Assembly (NCBI GenBank): GCA_001574975.1
Contig: KQ965796.1
Coordinates: 95,349-159,348, forward strand
DNA from: Gonapodya prolifera JEL478
Lineage: Eukaryota; Monoblepharomycota; Monoblepharidomycetes; Monoblepharidales; Gonapodyaceae
Reading direction: 5' to 3'
DNA length: 64,000 nt
A program made the translations under genes and the position numbers. Each line of letters begins with the position of its first letter. Position 1 is the stretch's first letter. Shown here one piece after another: positions 32,211 through 43,343 of the stretch. The notes beneath the pieces were generated by a model. It had not been told where the DNA came from. It saw only the letters and a list, made by a program, of their open reading frames with translations, and searched no databases.

Positions 32211-33798
32211 CTACCACATTATGCGCTTCGTAAGCGGTAAAGTAACGGTCTGTCCCGCCGTCATTGGGATCCACACGGTCAAAGGATCAACGGAAGAAAG
32301 TTGCTCATACTTGTATGCGGAGTTTCTGGTCGTGAGCGCTGACGGAGGCACAGCAACACCAACCGTGCATGCGTTGGTAGTTTTCACGGTGAGTGCTGAC
32401 AAAGTGCGATTGGAGATGGTGAACTGCGTGGTGATGCCGCATGCTTCGCGCGCTTCCCTCTCTCTGTGAGAACTTGATGGCAGTCGTAATGTACGCAATT
32501 ATTTCGAACTGTCTAGAATGTAAAATACTCACCGGTAATATTGAGCCAAAGTGTCCATTTTCACACTGTAGAAAAACCAGCGAGAGTATACGTCACTGTC
32601 TCGCAGTTTTGTTGTACAGCAATGCTGTACTCACGCCACGACGGGCCAGTTAACCATGGTCTTGTACTGTCCCAACATAGACTCAGTCCACTGCTGGAGC
32701 AGTCCCCATTTTCCGACGACTCCATTGATGGTGGCGCTCGGCTGGTCAGCGTTGCGGAGATTTGCTTGGTGGAACATCTGAGGACTGTGAAAGTGATTCG
32801 TTGGAGGAAATGAAACGAAGAAGAAGCTGAACTTACTCGTGACACAACGACATCATCGCAGCAAGAATGCGGGAGGCCTCTCGTTGCAATCTTTGATTGG
32901 GGAAGAATGACGTTGGTCGACAGATTTCGTCAGCATCAGTTTCACTCACACTTGGTCCCAAGGCGAGATGTCCAGAGTGGTGTTGTAAAGCATCTTATAA
33001 ATGGCGAGGTTCTCATTGACGGTGCTGCAGTGGTAGTAGACCTCACTGGAAACAGTGTCGGTGAATGAGTAAACGAAGGTGGTTCTCAAATCATGAGCAA
33101 AAGACGTACGTGGGGAACCTCGGAATAATCGCATAACCGGCGTAGTTGGCACTATCCAAGGTCGACCTGTACATCGTATGCACCGGGGTGTCAGGATCAA
33201 GTTCGTCCTCGAATTGTCCCCGACGATGGCGTTAATATTTGCAGCCGACAGGGCCTTCAGGACATCTCCGTTGAACACGCCCGAGATCTGAGGGGTTACC
33301 GTGGCGTTTGGCGAGAAGTAGCTCTGACCGGAAAGACCGAGAGCGGAGGCCATCCACTAGTATGCGGGCTGAAGACGGACCGTTAAGAGGTGTGGTGAGG
33401 TCTTTGCGACAAGATTGGTTTGGAGCTTACCCTGTTGTAGTGACCCCTGGAGCGGTATCGAACCCAGCACAATTGAGAAGTTCGCGTTTAAAGTAATCAC
33501 GTGGGCATCCCCTGACCCGCAAACGGCGCTGGTCCCGTGGGCTGCTTGTGGATAGTCGTCGAGACTGACACGGCGGACATTGAATTTGATTTCGTATTCG
33601 TCGAACTGAGGTGACATGTAAGGGAAGGTGTCGAGGATATGGAAAGCAAAGACATTTGTCCATACTCTCTGGAGGATCGCCTGAAGGCGTCACAATATCG
33701 ACAAGCACTCGGTGCCCGAAACTAAAGGCGTTCGAAAGGACCGGGAGCGCTGCGAGAAGTCCCAGATCTAGCAACGTGTGATGTCGATTGAACTTCAT
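32211..33798 (-). pseudogene. Agd3-like extracellular deacetylase, internally deleted
   Basis: The minus strand starts at 33798 with a signal peptide (HHTLLDLGLLAALPVLSNAF). Then come SFGHRVLVDIVTPSGDPPE and, two bases out of frame, VWTNVFAFHILDTFPYMS and HVITLNANFSIVLGSIPLQG. From 33353 the text is TPQISGVFNGDVLKALSAAN and AIVGDN, again frame-shifted into a NYAGYAIIPRFP block; later exons give PQMFHQANLRNADQP and the C-terminal beta domain with SVDPLTVWI. These blocks match, in order, fungal Agd3-type serine-rich deacetylases (CE18) that modify galactosaminogalactan. The catalytic segment with the HxxxH metal motif, expected just before TPQISG, is absent. With two frameshifts plus this gap, the gene should be inactive. 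The family call comes from remembered motifs and needs a search. Confidence 0.6.
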
Positions 33799-34235
33799 CG
33801 CTGTCGATCAGTAACGAAAATGGATGGGATATCAGATGATGCTGAATCGATGAGACCCTTAATATGTGATCAGGACGTCGGAGAAAGGTAAAGACTCTTC
33901 GCACTATGTGCGTGCCGCCGTCCGGCGAAGGTTGTTCTTAAGGGAGGCTGCCTGATAGTATTGTCAAATTTCATTTGATACGGGTTGGCGTGTTTATTAA
34001 TATCCGTCGGGTTGGAAAAATGAGGGGGCAAATATCAAGGAACATGAGTACGGTTTCGACGCAAAAAAAAGTCCGCCATGCTTATTGGGCGTACACTCGT
34101 CTGGTAACTAGTACAAAAAGGGTAGAACTGAAGTCCCAAAGTCGAACAATCGTTTTTGATCTCCGAAAAGAAGGACGGAACAACGCCAAAACTCACAGCT
34201 TCGGTATAGAGCATCCCATATCCACACATCCCCCA
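33799..34235. other. Intergenic, nothing recognised
   Basis: About 440 bases between two minus-strand genes, expected to hold the promoter of the Agd3-like gene. A plus-strand frame of 88 codons at 33975 has no supporting signal. Confidence 0.5.
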
Positions 34236-34756
34236 TCATAGCTCCCTCGCCTCCTCAAGCTCCAGTTCCGCCCTATTAACAAACGGCTCCACCACCATCT
34301 CGTGCATCTGCACAACGGCGCCCTCGGGAAGTTGCGCATCGGGATCGTCCCCGTCCAAAACGAATCTCTCCACCGCAACACCGTAAGAGAGTTCCTCGTC
34401 CTCCTGGACGAGTTCTTCGTGGCCAAGTTCAGGTTCTAGAGCGGGAGAACCAGCAGGCTCGTCGATGGGGAGGGCAGCGGCTTCCTCGGCATCGTCGGCT
34501 GCCCAATCTTTCAACTTCGGCATTCCCTCCAGCGCACCTGCAAGTCATAAAGGCATCCAAAATCACAGTCACTTCCCAGGTACCACATCTGCTATGACAT
34601 CTACGCACCAGACGCGCTCAACCGGACAGCATTGACTGCCAAGAGACAAAGGCATGCAAGGAGAGCGACGAAGATCCAATGGACGGGATATCGAGGAGGA
34701 CGCGGTGCGATGCTGGGACGGGGAGCACTTGGACCGTTGGAGTCGTTGAGCGCCAT
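34236..34756 (-). CDS. Small single-pass membrane protein with acidic tail
   Basis: Two exons in phase (34609-34756 and 34236-34537) give about 149 residues. A short Pro-rich N-terminus is followed by one membrane helix (WIFVALLACLCLLAVNAVRL) and a strongly acidic C-terminal part (DAEEAAALPIDEP, EELVQEDEELSYG, AELELEEAREL). With a basic stretch (RPPRYPVHW) before the helix, an N-in, C-out topology is likely. No family is recognised. Confidence 0.65.
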
Positions 34757-34899
34757 TGTGAGATCGCTGGTGATCAAGTGGTCTCAGAAGTGGATCTGGC
34801 ATTTGCCAAAATATTGGTGTCGTCCAGCTGCAACTCGAAGCAGTTCCAGTTGTTTAAATGATCAATCTTATCTCATGGAATACCAGCTTTACGGTCGAA

Positions 34900-35743
34900 T
34901 TATGCAGGACGTTGCACACCCATCAGCCTCGCGACAGCCGCGTTGTCCTGGGGTATTTCAATCCCGTACCACTCCTCCCACCCCGTTTTCTTACTACATC
35001 GTCGGCAGACATCTTGGTTTTCCATTCCGATCTGGCGCATTCGGCGCACGAGCTCCCTTGATGCAGAATTCACGTCCCGCCCTACTGGGCCGTTGTCGAC
35101 TGAGTCTGTCAGAAGATACACATCGCCTTCAACAAGACGTTCATACTCCGAGCCAACCGTACCCAAAATCCGGACATTCCGGGACGACCACGAGTCTTAA
35201 AACGTGCTCCCATAACAGCAAAAGCGACCGCCAAGCTGGAGAATCGGGTTTGAAAAGCGCCTCGGCGGCGAAGACCAGTACGAGAGTGCGCAGGCTCACG
35301 GCGCAGTTGAAAAACCCCGCAGCGACAGCTGCGACCTTCTCGTCCAAGGTAGGAGCTTGGACAAGCAATTCCGCATCGATAGCTGGTGGTTGCTGATCGG
35401 GAGCAGGCGGAAGTGGAGCAAGTCCTGCCATTTGACGCAGCGCGTTGGTGCGGCCGTTGATCGGGTCTGACTGCACGTACATGTCATTGTTTTGTATGGT
35501 GGCACTATTGATAGCCTGATGCGTAATTGAATCGGACGAAGAACTTTGCCCGTGGATGTAAATGGTCTCCGTTGTGCCGATGAGGTACTCCTCCGTAGCT
35601 TGGTAGCTGGGAGTGTGCGGCGGTGCGTTTGCTCGCGTTCCTGGAGCTCCAAGCCACATGTTCTCCGATAGAAAGAATATACCGGCACTGGGAGCTCGCC
35701 GGCATGAGAGACCAAGTTCAGAACAGCTCCGGGGTGTTTGCAA
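34900..35743 (-). pseudogene. Hypothetical protein with one frameshift
   Basis: A minus-strand frame (about 35743 to 35176) contains ATEEYLIGTTETIYIHGQSS, a hydrophobic segment (CAVSLRTLVLVFAAEALF) and SLLLLWEHVLRLVVVP. One extra G near 35178 shifts it. In the shifted frame the text goes on as NVRILGTVGSEYERLVEGDV, SRELVRRMRQIGMENQDV and ends at 34900 with a CRRCSKKTGW motif in between. The two parts join naturally, so this is one gene with a one-base insertion. The start is unclear, since no good ATG lies upstream before a stop. No domain is recognised. Confidence 0.45.
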
Positions 35744-35935
35744 AATCCAATGCCAAGACGTTTGATCGAGAAAGGTGTCCGTGAGGGAAACGATCTCGGA
35801 GATACACCGTCTCTTTCAAGAGGAGGGTATTGGGTCGGAGAGACAGGGTCGAGCGAGTGATGGATAATGACGTTGGGATGAGTGTCGACGGTAGAGTATC
35901 TATTCCACCTTTTCACCCAGTCATCCTACATCCGA

Positions 35936-38488
35936 TTATTCTTCAATAAATGCCCACCCGGCGCCAAGCACCCCCGCCATCCCCAGTGCCGCAAACCCAT
36001 ACGCGGCCTCGGCACCCACGGACCAGTACAAGCCGCACGCCAGCAACGGACCCAGCGCTCGCCCCAGTTGGCCTGCCGACCGGAACTTTCCGAGCACGGC
36101 GCCCCGGTCTTCCTTTCCCTTCTCCTTGCCGTCCCTACCGGAAGCCTCCTCGCCCTCCCCCGCCGCACACGCCTGACTCACGACGCTATTCATAACATTC
36201 ACGACCGTCCCACTCGCGAACGCCAAACACGCCGCCCCGGCATACAACACGGAGGTCGTGTACGCCCGTGAGAGGATCCCGAGTCCGAGACAGCACGCGC
36301 CCAGACCCTGGATGATGACGCGCCGTTCGCCGACCCGACGGGCGTGCCGACGGACGTACCCACCTTGGACGAGTGAGGAGAGGAGGCCGATGAAGGAGAA
36401 GAGGAGGCCTTGTGAGGTGTGTGTGTAGGAGAAGCGATCGCTGGTGGGTCGTGGGGTGGTGAGTGTTGTGATGTGATGACGGTGTGAGAGATGAGGGCAC
36501 GAGTCCAAAGCCTCAAATAACAACTCACAACGTCAAAAACGGCACCGTGAACTCCATCCCCGAGAACACCAGCAAGTACGTCCAGTGCAGCAGTGACATG
36601 GTCCACAAGTACTTTGCTCTCTCTTGTTTCGTCCTCCTTTTCGTCGGTTTGGGTAAGTCCTTCCCGTTTGCCGTCCCATTCCCATTCGCCTCGGCGCCCT
36701 TCCCCTCGGCACCCTTCCCCCCCGCCGCCGCCGCCACAATCCTCTCTTTAAACCCCTTCGTCTCCTCCAACCGACTCAAATACAGACACTCCACCACAAT
36801 CAACCCGGACGCGAGCAGCGCCGCGCCCGAGAAGGGGTAGATTGGGTACCGGTCCGAGATCCATGTGGGGAGACGAAGGTTGGCGAAGTAGGCGCCGAGG
36901 GGTGGACCGAGTGTAAAGCCGAGGCTGAAGGCGAGGCCTACGAGGGCCTGTGTGGTGTGTGTTGGGTTGGGAAAGGGGGATGTCATTGTACCGTTTGGGT
37001 TCGATGCGAGCGGAAGAAAATTACGGCTAGAGAAAACGGAAAACAAAGAAGAAGAAACGCACCATCCCCCGACTCCTCTCCTCCTCGCTCGTCACATCGG
37101 CAATCATGGCCAAGCTCAGCTGGACGTTTCCCTCCGATAGTCCGCCGATGGTGCGCGAGAGGATGAACACGGGGAATGAACGCGCGAAGACCCAGAGGAG
37201 CGTCGAGATTAAGTTGCCGGTCTGCGTGGGTCGGTTCGGTTGAGGGGTAGGAGGCGAATGAGGAAATGAGAATCGATATCACTCGAGTAGAGCGATGAGT
37301 AATCCGCTTCGCGGTGAATTCGCCTCCGGCTAACACCTCGCTTCGCTCGACAGTCGACAGCCTCGGTCAGCGCTTCGCACTTAGACCTCGATGTTGCTCT
37401 GCGAGAATATTCCGCTTCGCAGATCATTCACCTCCCGCGGCCTCCTCGGTCAGCGCCTTGCGGCACTTAAGCCTCGACGTCGCTCCTGTGAGAGCATATA
37501 CCGCTCGCGGGGTAATTTGCCTCCGGCGGACAGCCTCGGTCGGCGCTATCGCGCCTAGGCCTCGGCGTCATCAATCCACTCGAACCGCTCAACTTACCAT
37601 CGCCACCATCAAAACCCTCTTCCTCCCCCACCTATCACTCGCCCACCCAATCCACGGCGCGACCACACACTGCAACGCCGAGAACAGCGACCCCACGACT
37701 CCGCCCAGAAGGACGACGTCGATTCGCGGGTTGGAGCGCAGGGAGGGGTCGGTTGAGGCGAGAGACGAGAGAGAGGTGCGGATTGGGTGGAGGAAGGTGG
37801 TAAGGAGGGTGTGGGTGGGCTGGAGGGGGAGGGGCGGGGAGGGTGGGGGAGGAGAGGGGAAGGGGAGCCAAGAAGGCGGTGAGGACAACGTTTGTGGAAG
37901 TAGGCGCGGAGGTGTACAGTCCAAGTTCTCATGTACTGTCTCACGCCGGACCTTTGACGGGATTGCCAACGATCCCGTCAATCCAATGTCACGACCTCAT
38001 CCCTACTGCCCCCGGCCTTCCCCCGGTGAAGGAAAGAACAACGATTCTGGAAGTTCACGTGAGAGAATCCAGTCCAGGTCGACAAGTAGTGTCCCATGCC
38101 GGACCATTGACGGGTTTGCCAACGATAATCGCAGTTCCCATTCCCCGTCTTTTCATTCAAACCCGTCCCGTCCCACCACCATAAACCCACCTCCTGCCCG
38201 CCCACCCTCTCGGTCTTGATGTAATGGTCCAGCAACCGCGGCAGGAGCGGTAGAATTATAGTGAACGAGAGGATGTCGATGAGCAGGGCGACAAAGACTG
38301 TTCGTAGGGTGCGCGTTACGAATGGGTGCGATTGCGGTGTCGGTGTCGGTTTGAGTGGTGTGTCTTTTGAGTGTGGGGCTGTGTAGTGGGCGGTGGGTGG
38401 TGGGTTGTCAAATGCGACGAGGGTTATAGAGAGTTGGTGGACAGACCGACTCACCACTCCCCGCGTCCTTCCCGTTCCCTACCGCCAT
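35936..38488 (-). CDS. Major facilitator transporter, MFSD10-like
   Basis: Exons from ATG 38488: 38455-38488, about 38225-38386, about 37598-37830, about 37040-37220, 36529 to about 36950, and 35936-36440. The product is a 12-helix MFS transporter. Telling blocks are VALLIDILSFTIILPLLPRL in helix 1, GGVVGSLFSALQ, WASDRWGRKRVL (the GxxxDxxGRK/R loop), SRTIGGLSEGNVQLSLAMIA, LVGLAFSLGFTLGPPLGAYF, and VPFLTFDRFSYTHTSQG after the central loop. These match MFSD10/TETRAN-type organic-anion transporters. The central loop carries a Lys-rich insert. Two introns are unusually long and repeat-filled (37230-37597 and 37850-38220, listed separately). Substrate and membrane are unknown. Confidence 0.88.
37310..37570 (-). 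repeat. GC-rich tandem repeat inside an MFS intron
   Basis: Read on the transcribed (minus) strand, about three imperfect units of 80-100 bases follow one another. Each contains GCGCYGACCGAGG, then GCCGGAGGCRAATT or a variant, CCGCGAAGCGG, a TCTCRCAG box and GTCGAGGYYTAAGTG. The array fills most of the intron before the exon starting TGNLISTLLWVF. The same repeat, in the same orientation relative to transcription, lies in an MscL intron at 48318-48460. Confidence 0.8.
37878..38128. repeat. Direct repeat of about 153-bp period in another MFS intron
   Basis: Two copies, with GCCGGACC at 37945 and at 38098 (153 apart). Each includes GACGGGATTGCCAACGAT (or GACGGGTTTGCCAACGAT) and a preceding block with GTGAGRAYWAC and GGAAGT. 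They lie in the intron after the exon encoding the first MFS helix and are unrelated to the GC-rich repeat in the next intron. Confidence 0.75.
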
Positions 38489-39191
38489 AGCGCTCTCGTT
38501 ACACGTTCCTACGTCTCCCGTCACCCGGTCGATCGAATGTCGTCGGGTCGCGCGTGAGGACGCCGCTTTTGTTCACCAGGTTTGATCTTCCGCCCCAGCT
38601 GCGGTCCAAGCACCTGGGCTGCGCCTCGAAACGGTCATTCAACCGGCATAAAGCAACAGGATGGGAGATTGGAATTCAATTCTTACAGTGGTTCGGCAGA
38701 ACGAATTCATATATTCACAGCGAGATTCGTTCAAAGATACAGTACTCCCTCAACGGCACCGACACCTCTCCCACTGTCAACCCGGACCCGAAATTGCAAC
38801 CGGTATAGCTAGCTAGCTAGCTAGCGTCCTCTGCACGGAGTTCGAATGGGGGTTAGGGCTCAGCGTATCGTGCCGATGGTACGCGGCAGGTGACGTTGAA
38901 CCGATTCCAGAGGGGGCACCGTAACTCCGCGCTCAACGCTAGCGCGGGGCAAGGTAACTGCGATGTGGGTCACACTGGGATCCTCGTCAGCGCAGCATTC
39001 CGGAGCCCAAGTGACCCACGCCGCTCGTTCAAAGACACACTGCGGTCTCGCAGGTACACTGTGTTGCTGTAAAAGCTGATAGTTGCCTGGAAGAATCCAA
39101 ATGTTGATCTCACGGAAACACTTGCGATGGCACTTGAGCACTCACGATGACGCAGCCTGCTTCCTTGCTTTCTTCGCCCGCACCCTCTTTT
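38489..39191. other. Intergenic, no gene recognised
   Basis: About 0.7 kb upstream of the MFS gene. Contains a TAGC microsatellite (38806-38825). Frames on both strands share a short SFKDT-like string at 38720 and 39020, hinting at a small internal duplication, but no gene can be supported. Confidence 0.45.
38806..38825. repeat. (TAGC)5 microsatellite
   Basis: Five perfect TAGC units. Each unit is half of a self-complementary CTAGCTAG string, so the tract can also form a hairpin. Confidence 0.95.
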
Positions 39192-40000
39192 CTAATGCAG
39201 ACAGAAGCTCAACAAGATCCAAAATTTGGGCTGCAAGGCCCGCGGTGGTAGCCAGTCGGAGCGGGGATGGAGCAGCAGCAGGCGGGGAGAGACTATGCGC
39301 TTGTGCGACTCGAGAGCTTGTAGCAAACCTCGGTTCAAGATTTTTCGTGCGGCATCAATCTCGACGTCGGTGACACGTGCACCGTACGCGAGCAGGAGTC
39401 GCACACTCTCCACTTCCGGCCGCGGTCGCACAGTGATCACGACACGCGCCTCATCCAACGTCGCCGGGTGGTTCATGACGACTGCGCCACCTCTTAAGCT
39501 GACATGGAGTCTTCCGCACCCTGGACCTGGAATGTCGTATTTGTCTCCGTCCCACCACGCCCCAGAGCCGCGGCCAGAACTGAAGGGAACCTCGACGTGT
39601 AATCCCATCTCACGCGCTGACATTCGTCCGCAGTCAAGTTCCGACTCCACCGGTTGGCGATGCTCCACTGGACTTGCAGGCCATGAACCCGCGCTCCTTG
39701 CTCCACAACACCCTGACAACTCCGACGCGCCCGTGCAGAATGGCAAGCATCAGGGCGCTCTCGCAGTCCACGGTGTCCTCCTTCCACGCGAATCCACCCC
39801 GTCCGTCGCCATCGTCCACTCTCGCCCTGAGCGTGACTCTCTTGCGCGCGTCGGGACTCGCACCCGCGTCAACCAGTCGCGCGACGTCGGGCCTCGCGTC
39901 CGTCCTCCACCACATCGATCAGTTGCGCGTCCAGAGAAGTCGACATTTCGGTCGGTTGCGTGGCGGAAAAGGTGGGCGAGCAGGGTAATTAGCTCCAGAA
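39192..40000 (-). pseudogene. Ankyrin-family protein, two frameshifts
   Basis: Minus strand. The first segment has DVARLVDAGASPDARKRVTL and ESALMLAILHGRVGVVRVL, the next frame VQWSIANRWSRNLTADECQR and YTSRFPSVLAAALG, and the third frame GRLHVSLRGGAVVMNHP and ESVRLLLAYGARVTDVEID. The order and spacing match the intact ankyrin protein at 60536-61537 (NPEACKVVTLKAK, ESVLALAIIHGNDRIVAAL, a Trp-rich middle, INKHGASVILDSP, VIDALLSGGAEVTEEI). Frames change near 39712 and near 39557, so it is a decayed paralog. Confidence 0.75.
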
Positions 40001-40220
40001 TTCTACCGCTCTCGGTCTTGTACAACAGATTTGCGCAGAAACCTTTCTCTCCATGAAAAACGGGTAAAGTTTCGACGGCGAGAAATAGAATTCATTGCAT
40101 TGTTTCTCTTCTTTTTCCAAAGTGGTATCATCAGCAGACCCCGATATATTCTGTGGCGCAGTTAGGCCAAGCTTGTGATCCTCAGGCAAACTCTTAGTAT
40201 TCACCGGTCCAGTATTAACA

Positions 40221-41716
40221 TGGGTGAGAGACACGCCACTGACCCGCAATCACGCGCCATACTCATTGATTTCTCCGTTGGTTTGCTCTCGATCGCGGAC
40301 CGGAATCGGCCACACCCGCATCGACAGCGCAACAACTCCAGTCCACCACTCATCCCCGAGACCAAAGGAACCTCTCTTCTTCGAGCCCACGTTGTAACGG
40401 TACCCTTGGCGACGCGTTCGCGAATCTTTCCGGCCCCGGCCCGTCGATCGCCAGTGCGAGGCAGAACATTGGTGAGGGCCGGACCAATCAACACGCCGTC
40501 GACAATCGTGGCTCCAAACTCATGGTTTTGTGGTCGCCTTCAGCTGCTATGGCGGAATCGGCTACGCTTGAATCCTTCGACCATGGAGCAGGCGCAAGTG
40601 ACGACAATGGTCCACCAACTCCTGCTACTCCACCCATACCCGTTCAAAACACTCCTGCCACGATTGCCTCGCCTCCCCAGATCAGTCCCGATCAATACAT
40701 TAAATTTCCAAAACTCGCCCAATCATTCGTGGAGCAACTCGAAGCAACATCCATCACGACCGCGTCTGGAACGTTCAAAGTCTGTTCAGCGACCGTTCGT
40801 GAGAACTTAGACTCTTATGCGAAAGTGAATACGACGGTGAATACGATGTGGAAAAGGGTGTTGCGCAATAACTGGAAATTGAGTCGAACGGGACACGAGG
40901 TGGATGGGGAAGTCTGGCCAGCTGGCATACACCTGTACGTCGACTATACACTTTCGGGTGGTGCCACGTTTGAGGACGTCCCTCGTGAGACGTCAATACC
41001 GTGGACTGTGGACGAGACACTAGCGCCAGGTGTGCAGACGTATCAGCCAGCGAGTACTTCTTCCCAAGTCAGCATATCCAGTCGGGAGTTCGGACGAGCC
41101 ATTAGAAATGGTTTCAAAGCGTTGATACGCAAGGCCTTTCATTGTGCTCGCCGGGACGCTAAGACGGAGGGCATGGTTCGAGACGTGCTGGGCCATGGGG
41201 TGGCCACGGTCAAGAGGATGCGATCACCACCAGGGACTGTCAAGGTGGAAGTGCGTTGCGAGGTGCTGATGGTTCTTTAAGACGGATGGAATGCTTATTG
41301 AGACGACAACCGGCGTCCCTTCAAGATCATCATGATGACGACACCCGTGTTGCTGCTGTCCATCAGCGAGATGGTTACAGATTATTTCCGGTACCAAAAT
41401 CGAAAGGTCGCGGTGGGCCTTGTTGGCGCGGTGTGTGGGGCGGTGGTAGCGTGAGTCTCACTGACTTTCCCCAAAAAAGATCACCAGGAAGAGGACTGAG
41501 CCCCTTCTCTTTCTGCCTTCCTAGGTATAAGATCGCAGATGACCAGTCCCAAGATCTCTGGGTGAGTTGTCATTCTGCATCGCATAATCTTGAATAGAAG
41601 GTAACACGAGTATTTTAAATTCCTGATAGGTTATTGGCGGTGCGGTTGTTGGAGGTGCTGCAGCCGGTTTCGGTATTGGTGACTATGCAGTGGCTCTTTT
41701 CTTAAGTCGGTGGTGA
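40221..41716 (+). CDS. Unrecognised membrane-protein family, member 1
   Basis: Exons 40221-40224 (only ATGG), 40328-41250, 41326-41450, 41525-41561 and 41630-41716, all in phase. After a disordered Ser/Pro N-terminus, a domain of about 150 residues holds ITTASGTFKV, LSRTGHEVDGEVWP and FGRAIRNGFKALIRKAFHC, ending in a TVKVE strand just before the splice. The C-terminal exons give a hydrophobic stretch (VAVGLVGAVCGAVVA) and a Gly-rich helix (VIGGAVVGGAAAGFGIG) near the end, so the C-terminus is membrane-embedded. The paralog at 45507-47089 has the same exon plan and the same ATGG-then-intron start. No known family fits. Confidence 0.8.
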
Positions 41717-42200
41717 TTTTTCTTGTTGTATGAGGTGTACGTTATGTTCGTAGTGACGAAATAAGCGGTGGGACACTATGGTTGGGGCAAGTTCCTTCTG
41801 ATCCCACCTCTTGCGCTCCACTAAAGCTGGCGCACCTTAAAAATGCCACTGAAATGTCGAAACCGCCTGTACTGTTATTATTAACCATACCCACGTCGAT
41901 CCGAAAAAAATGGGGAGGAATCCTTTCAAGATGGCACGGGGATTAGATTGGGAAGACGGCTAAGTCCAGTGGAGGATTGTTAGCAGTCAAAATGCTGGAT
42001 ACGACGAGTGTGCAGAAGGCGGTTGGAGACCTAGAGCACGAGTGGGGGGGAAAGAGAGAAGGCCACGAGAAAAAGGTCCCAAATTTGGCACTATCAAAAG
42101 TGAATGCATCTATTCATGACTCGCTTTACTCTTCCCGCAATGCTACGCTGCAACACCTGTACCGCTTCGTTCAACTGATCTCCCACTCCTGCCACCTTCC
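41717..42200. other. Intergenic between convergent genes
   Basis: About 480 bases, 3' ends of two convergent genes. Nothing else is recognised. Confidence 0.5.
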
Positions 42201-43085
42201 TCACATCGGCGACGTCAACCCATACCCGAAATTATTCGGCGCCATCAGCTGCGGTGTGAGAGGACTCGGTCCGCCGCGGAACGCCAGCCCGAACACGATC
42301 AGGAGTAGCGTTGCGATGGGAACAAGGAGGAACAGGTCGAGGTACGGGTTGTCGAAGAAGATTTTCAGTGCGATCCAGAAGCAGGCGAGAGCGAAAGCGA
42401 TCCAGAGGAGTGCGGTGGGACCTGAACCGAAGAGGAGAGAAACGTATTTGGCCAACGGGTGCGCCTTTGACAACGTGAACAGTGTTCGCTCACCTCCAGT
42501 CACCCCGAACCCAGTGTACGAGATGACAGTCGTCGCGGTAAAGATGATGAACATGTCTCGAGTCAGTCGGGATGCGTTTGCAAGTCTTTGGGCCTAGATC
42601 ATTATCCCCATGTGTTTAGCGATCAACATTCAACCTTCTGCTCGTCCGACACCCCCGTCAACAAACTCAACTTACAAACGACGGCCCCTTCCTTGCATAA
42701 AATTCCACCTCTCTCCCCTCTCTCCCCTCAGCACTCGTCGTCGGCGGGCGTGGCAACTCGCGGTTCCGCGCGACCACCCTTGCGAACATCTTCCAGAAAA
42801 CTTCGATGAGCCATGCGAGGATCCAAATGCAGAGCGCTGTGTAGATGATGATCCAAATTGCTGGTTGGGGTGACGGGTGGGTGAGTGGTGAGGGGAGTGG
42901 AGGAGGATTGAGCTGACGTCACTCAGAGTAGAGACCGGGGCGTCAAGGAACATACATTCGATCCCGCCATACGCGAACCCAAAGAACAGCGGATCAAACT
43001 TCACAACAGGCCCCGGTAAATATCAGCCGTCCGTGTTGGTCAGCGTGCCATTATTATTGTCGAGCGACAATGACACACAATCCAT
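42201..43085 (-). CDS. Multi-pass membrane protein, unassigned
   Basis: Minus-strand gene with three or four exons. After VVKFDPLFFGFAYGGIE come helix 1 (IIIYTALCIWILAWLIEVF), a basic loop with VVARNRELPRPP, helix 2 (DMFIIFTATTVISYTGFGV), then ALLWIAFALACFWIALKIFF and a last long helix (LFLLVPIATLLLIVFGLAF) before a short Pro-rich tail. The best upstream ATG is 43085, but an in-frame TGA lies at 43023-43025, and no other ATG precedes the KFDPLF segment. The start is therefore either an unseen exon or broken by this stop. No family is recognised. Confidence 0.6.
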
Positions 43086-43343
43086 AAAAAACAAGGAACA
43101 GTGAACACGGGCAGCGTAAGTGATTCACAATGTGCACAGTACGCACCTGTCGTCCCGTCGTTGGGTCGGCGCGTTTCTCCATTTTAGCAGTTTTGATATG
43201 TCTTCAAAGTTTTTCTCGGTGCAAAAGCTGACTCGGTCACGCAATCTGCGGCGAAAACGCGTGACACCGTTCACACCCACCACTGACTCCCCCATTCGCC
43301 ACATTCCCCACCCCAAAGTCTCCAAAAACACGCACCGCGAGAC

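Noticed and set aside
34632-35396. Plus-strand frame of 254 codons
   Set aside because: Overlaps two minus-strand genes with better exon, membrane-helix and frame evidence; its Ser/Arg-rich composition is typical of a shadow frame.
37310-37570. CRISPR-like array
   Set aside because: Repeats are long, imperfect and contiguous without unique spacers, and lie in a fungal intron.
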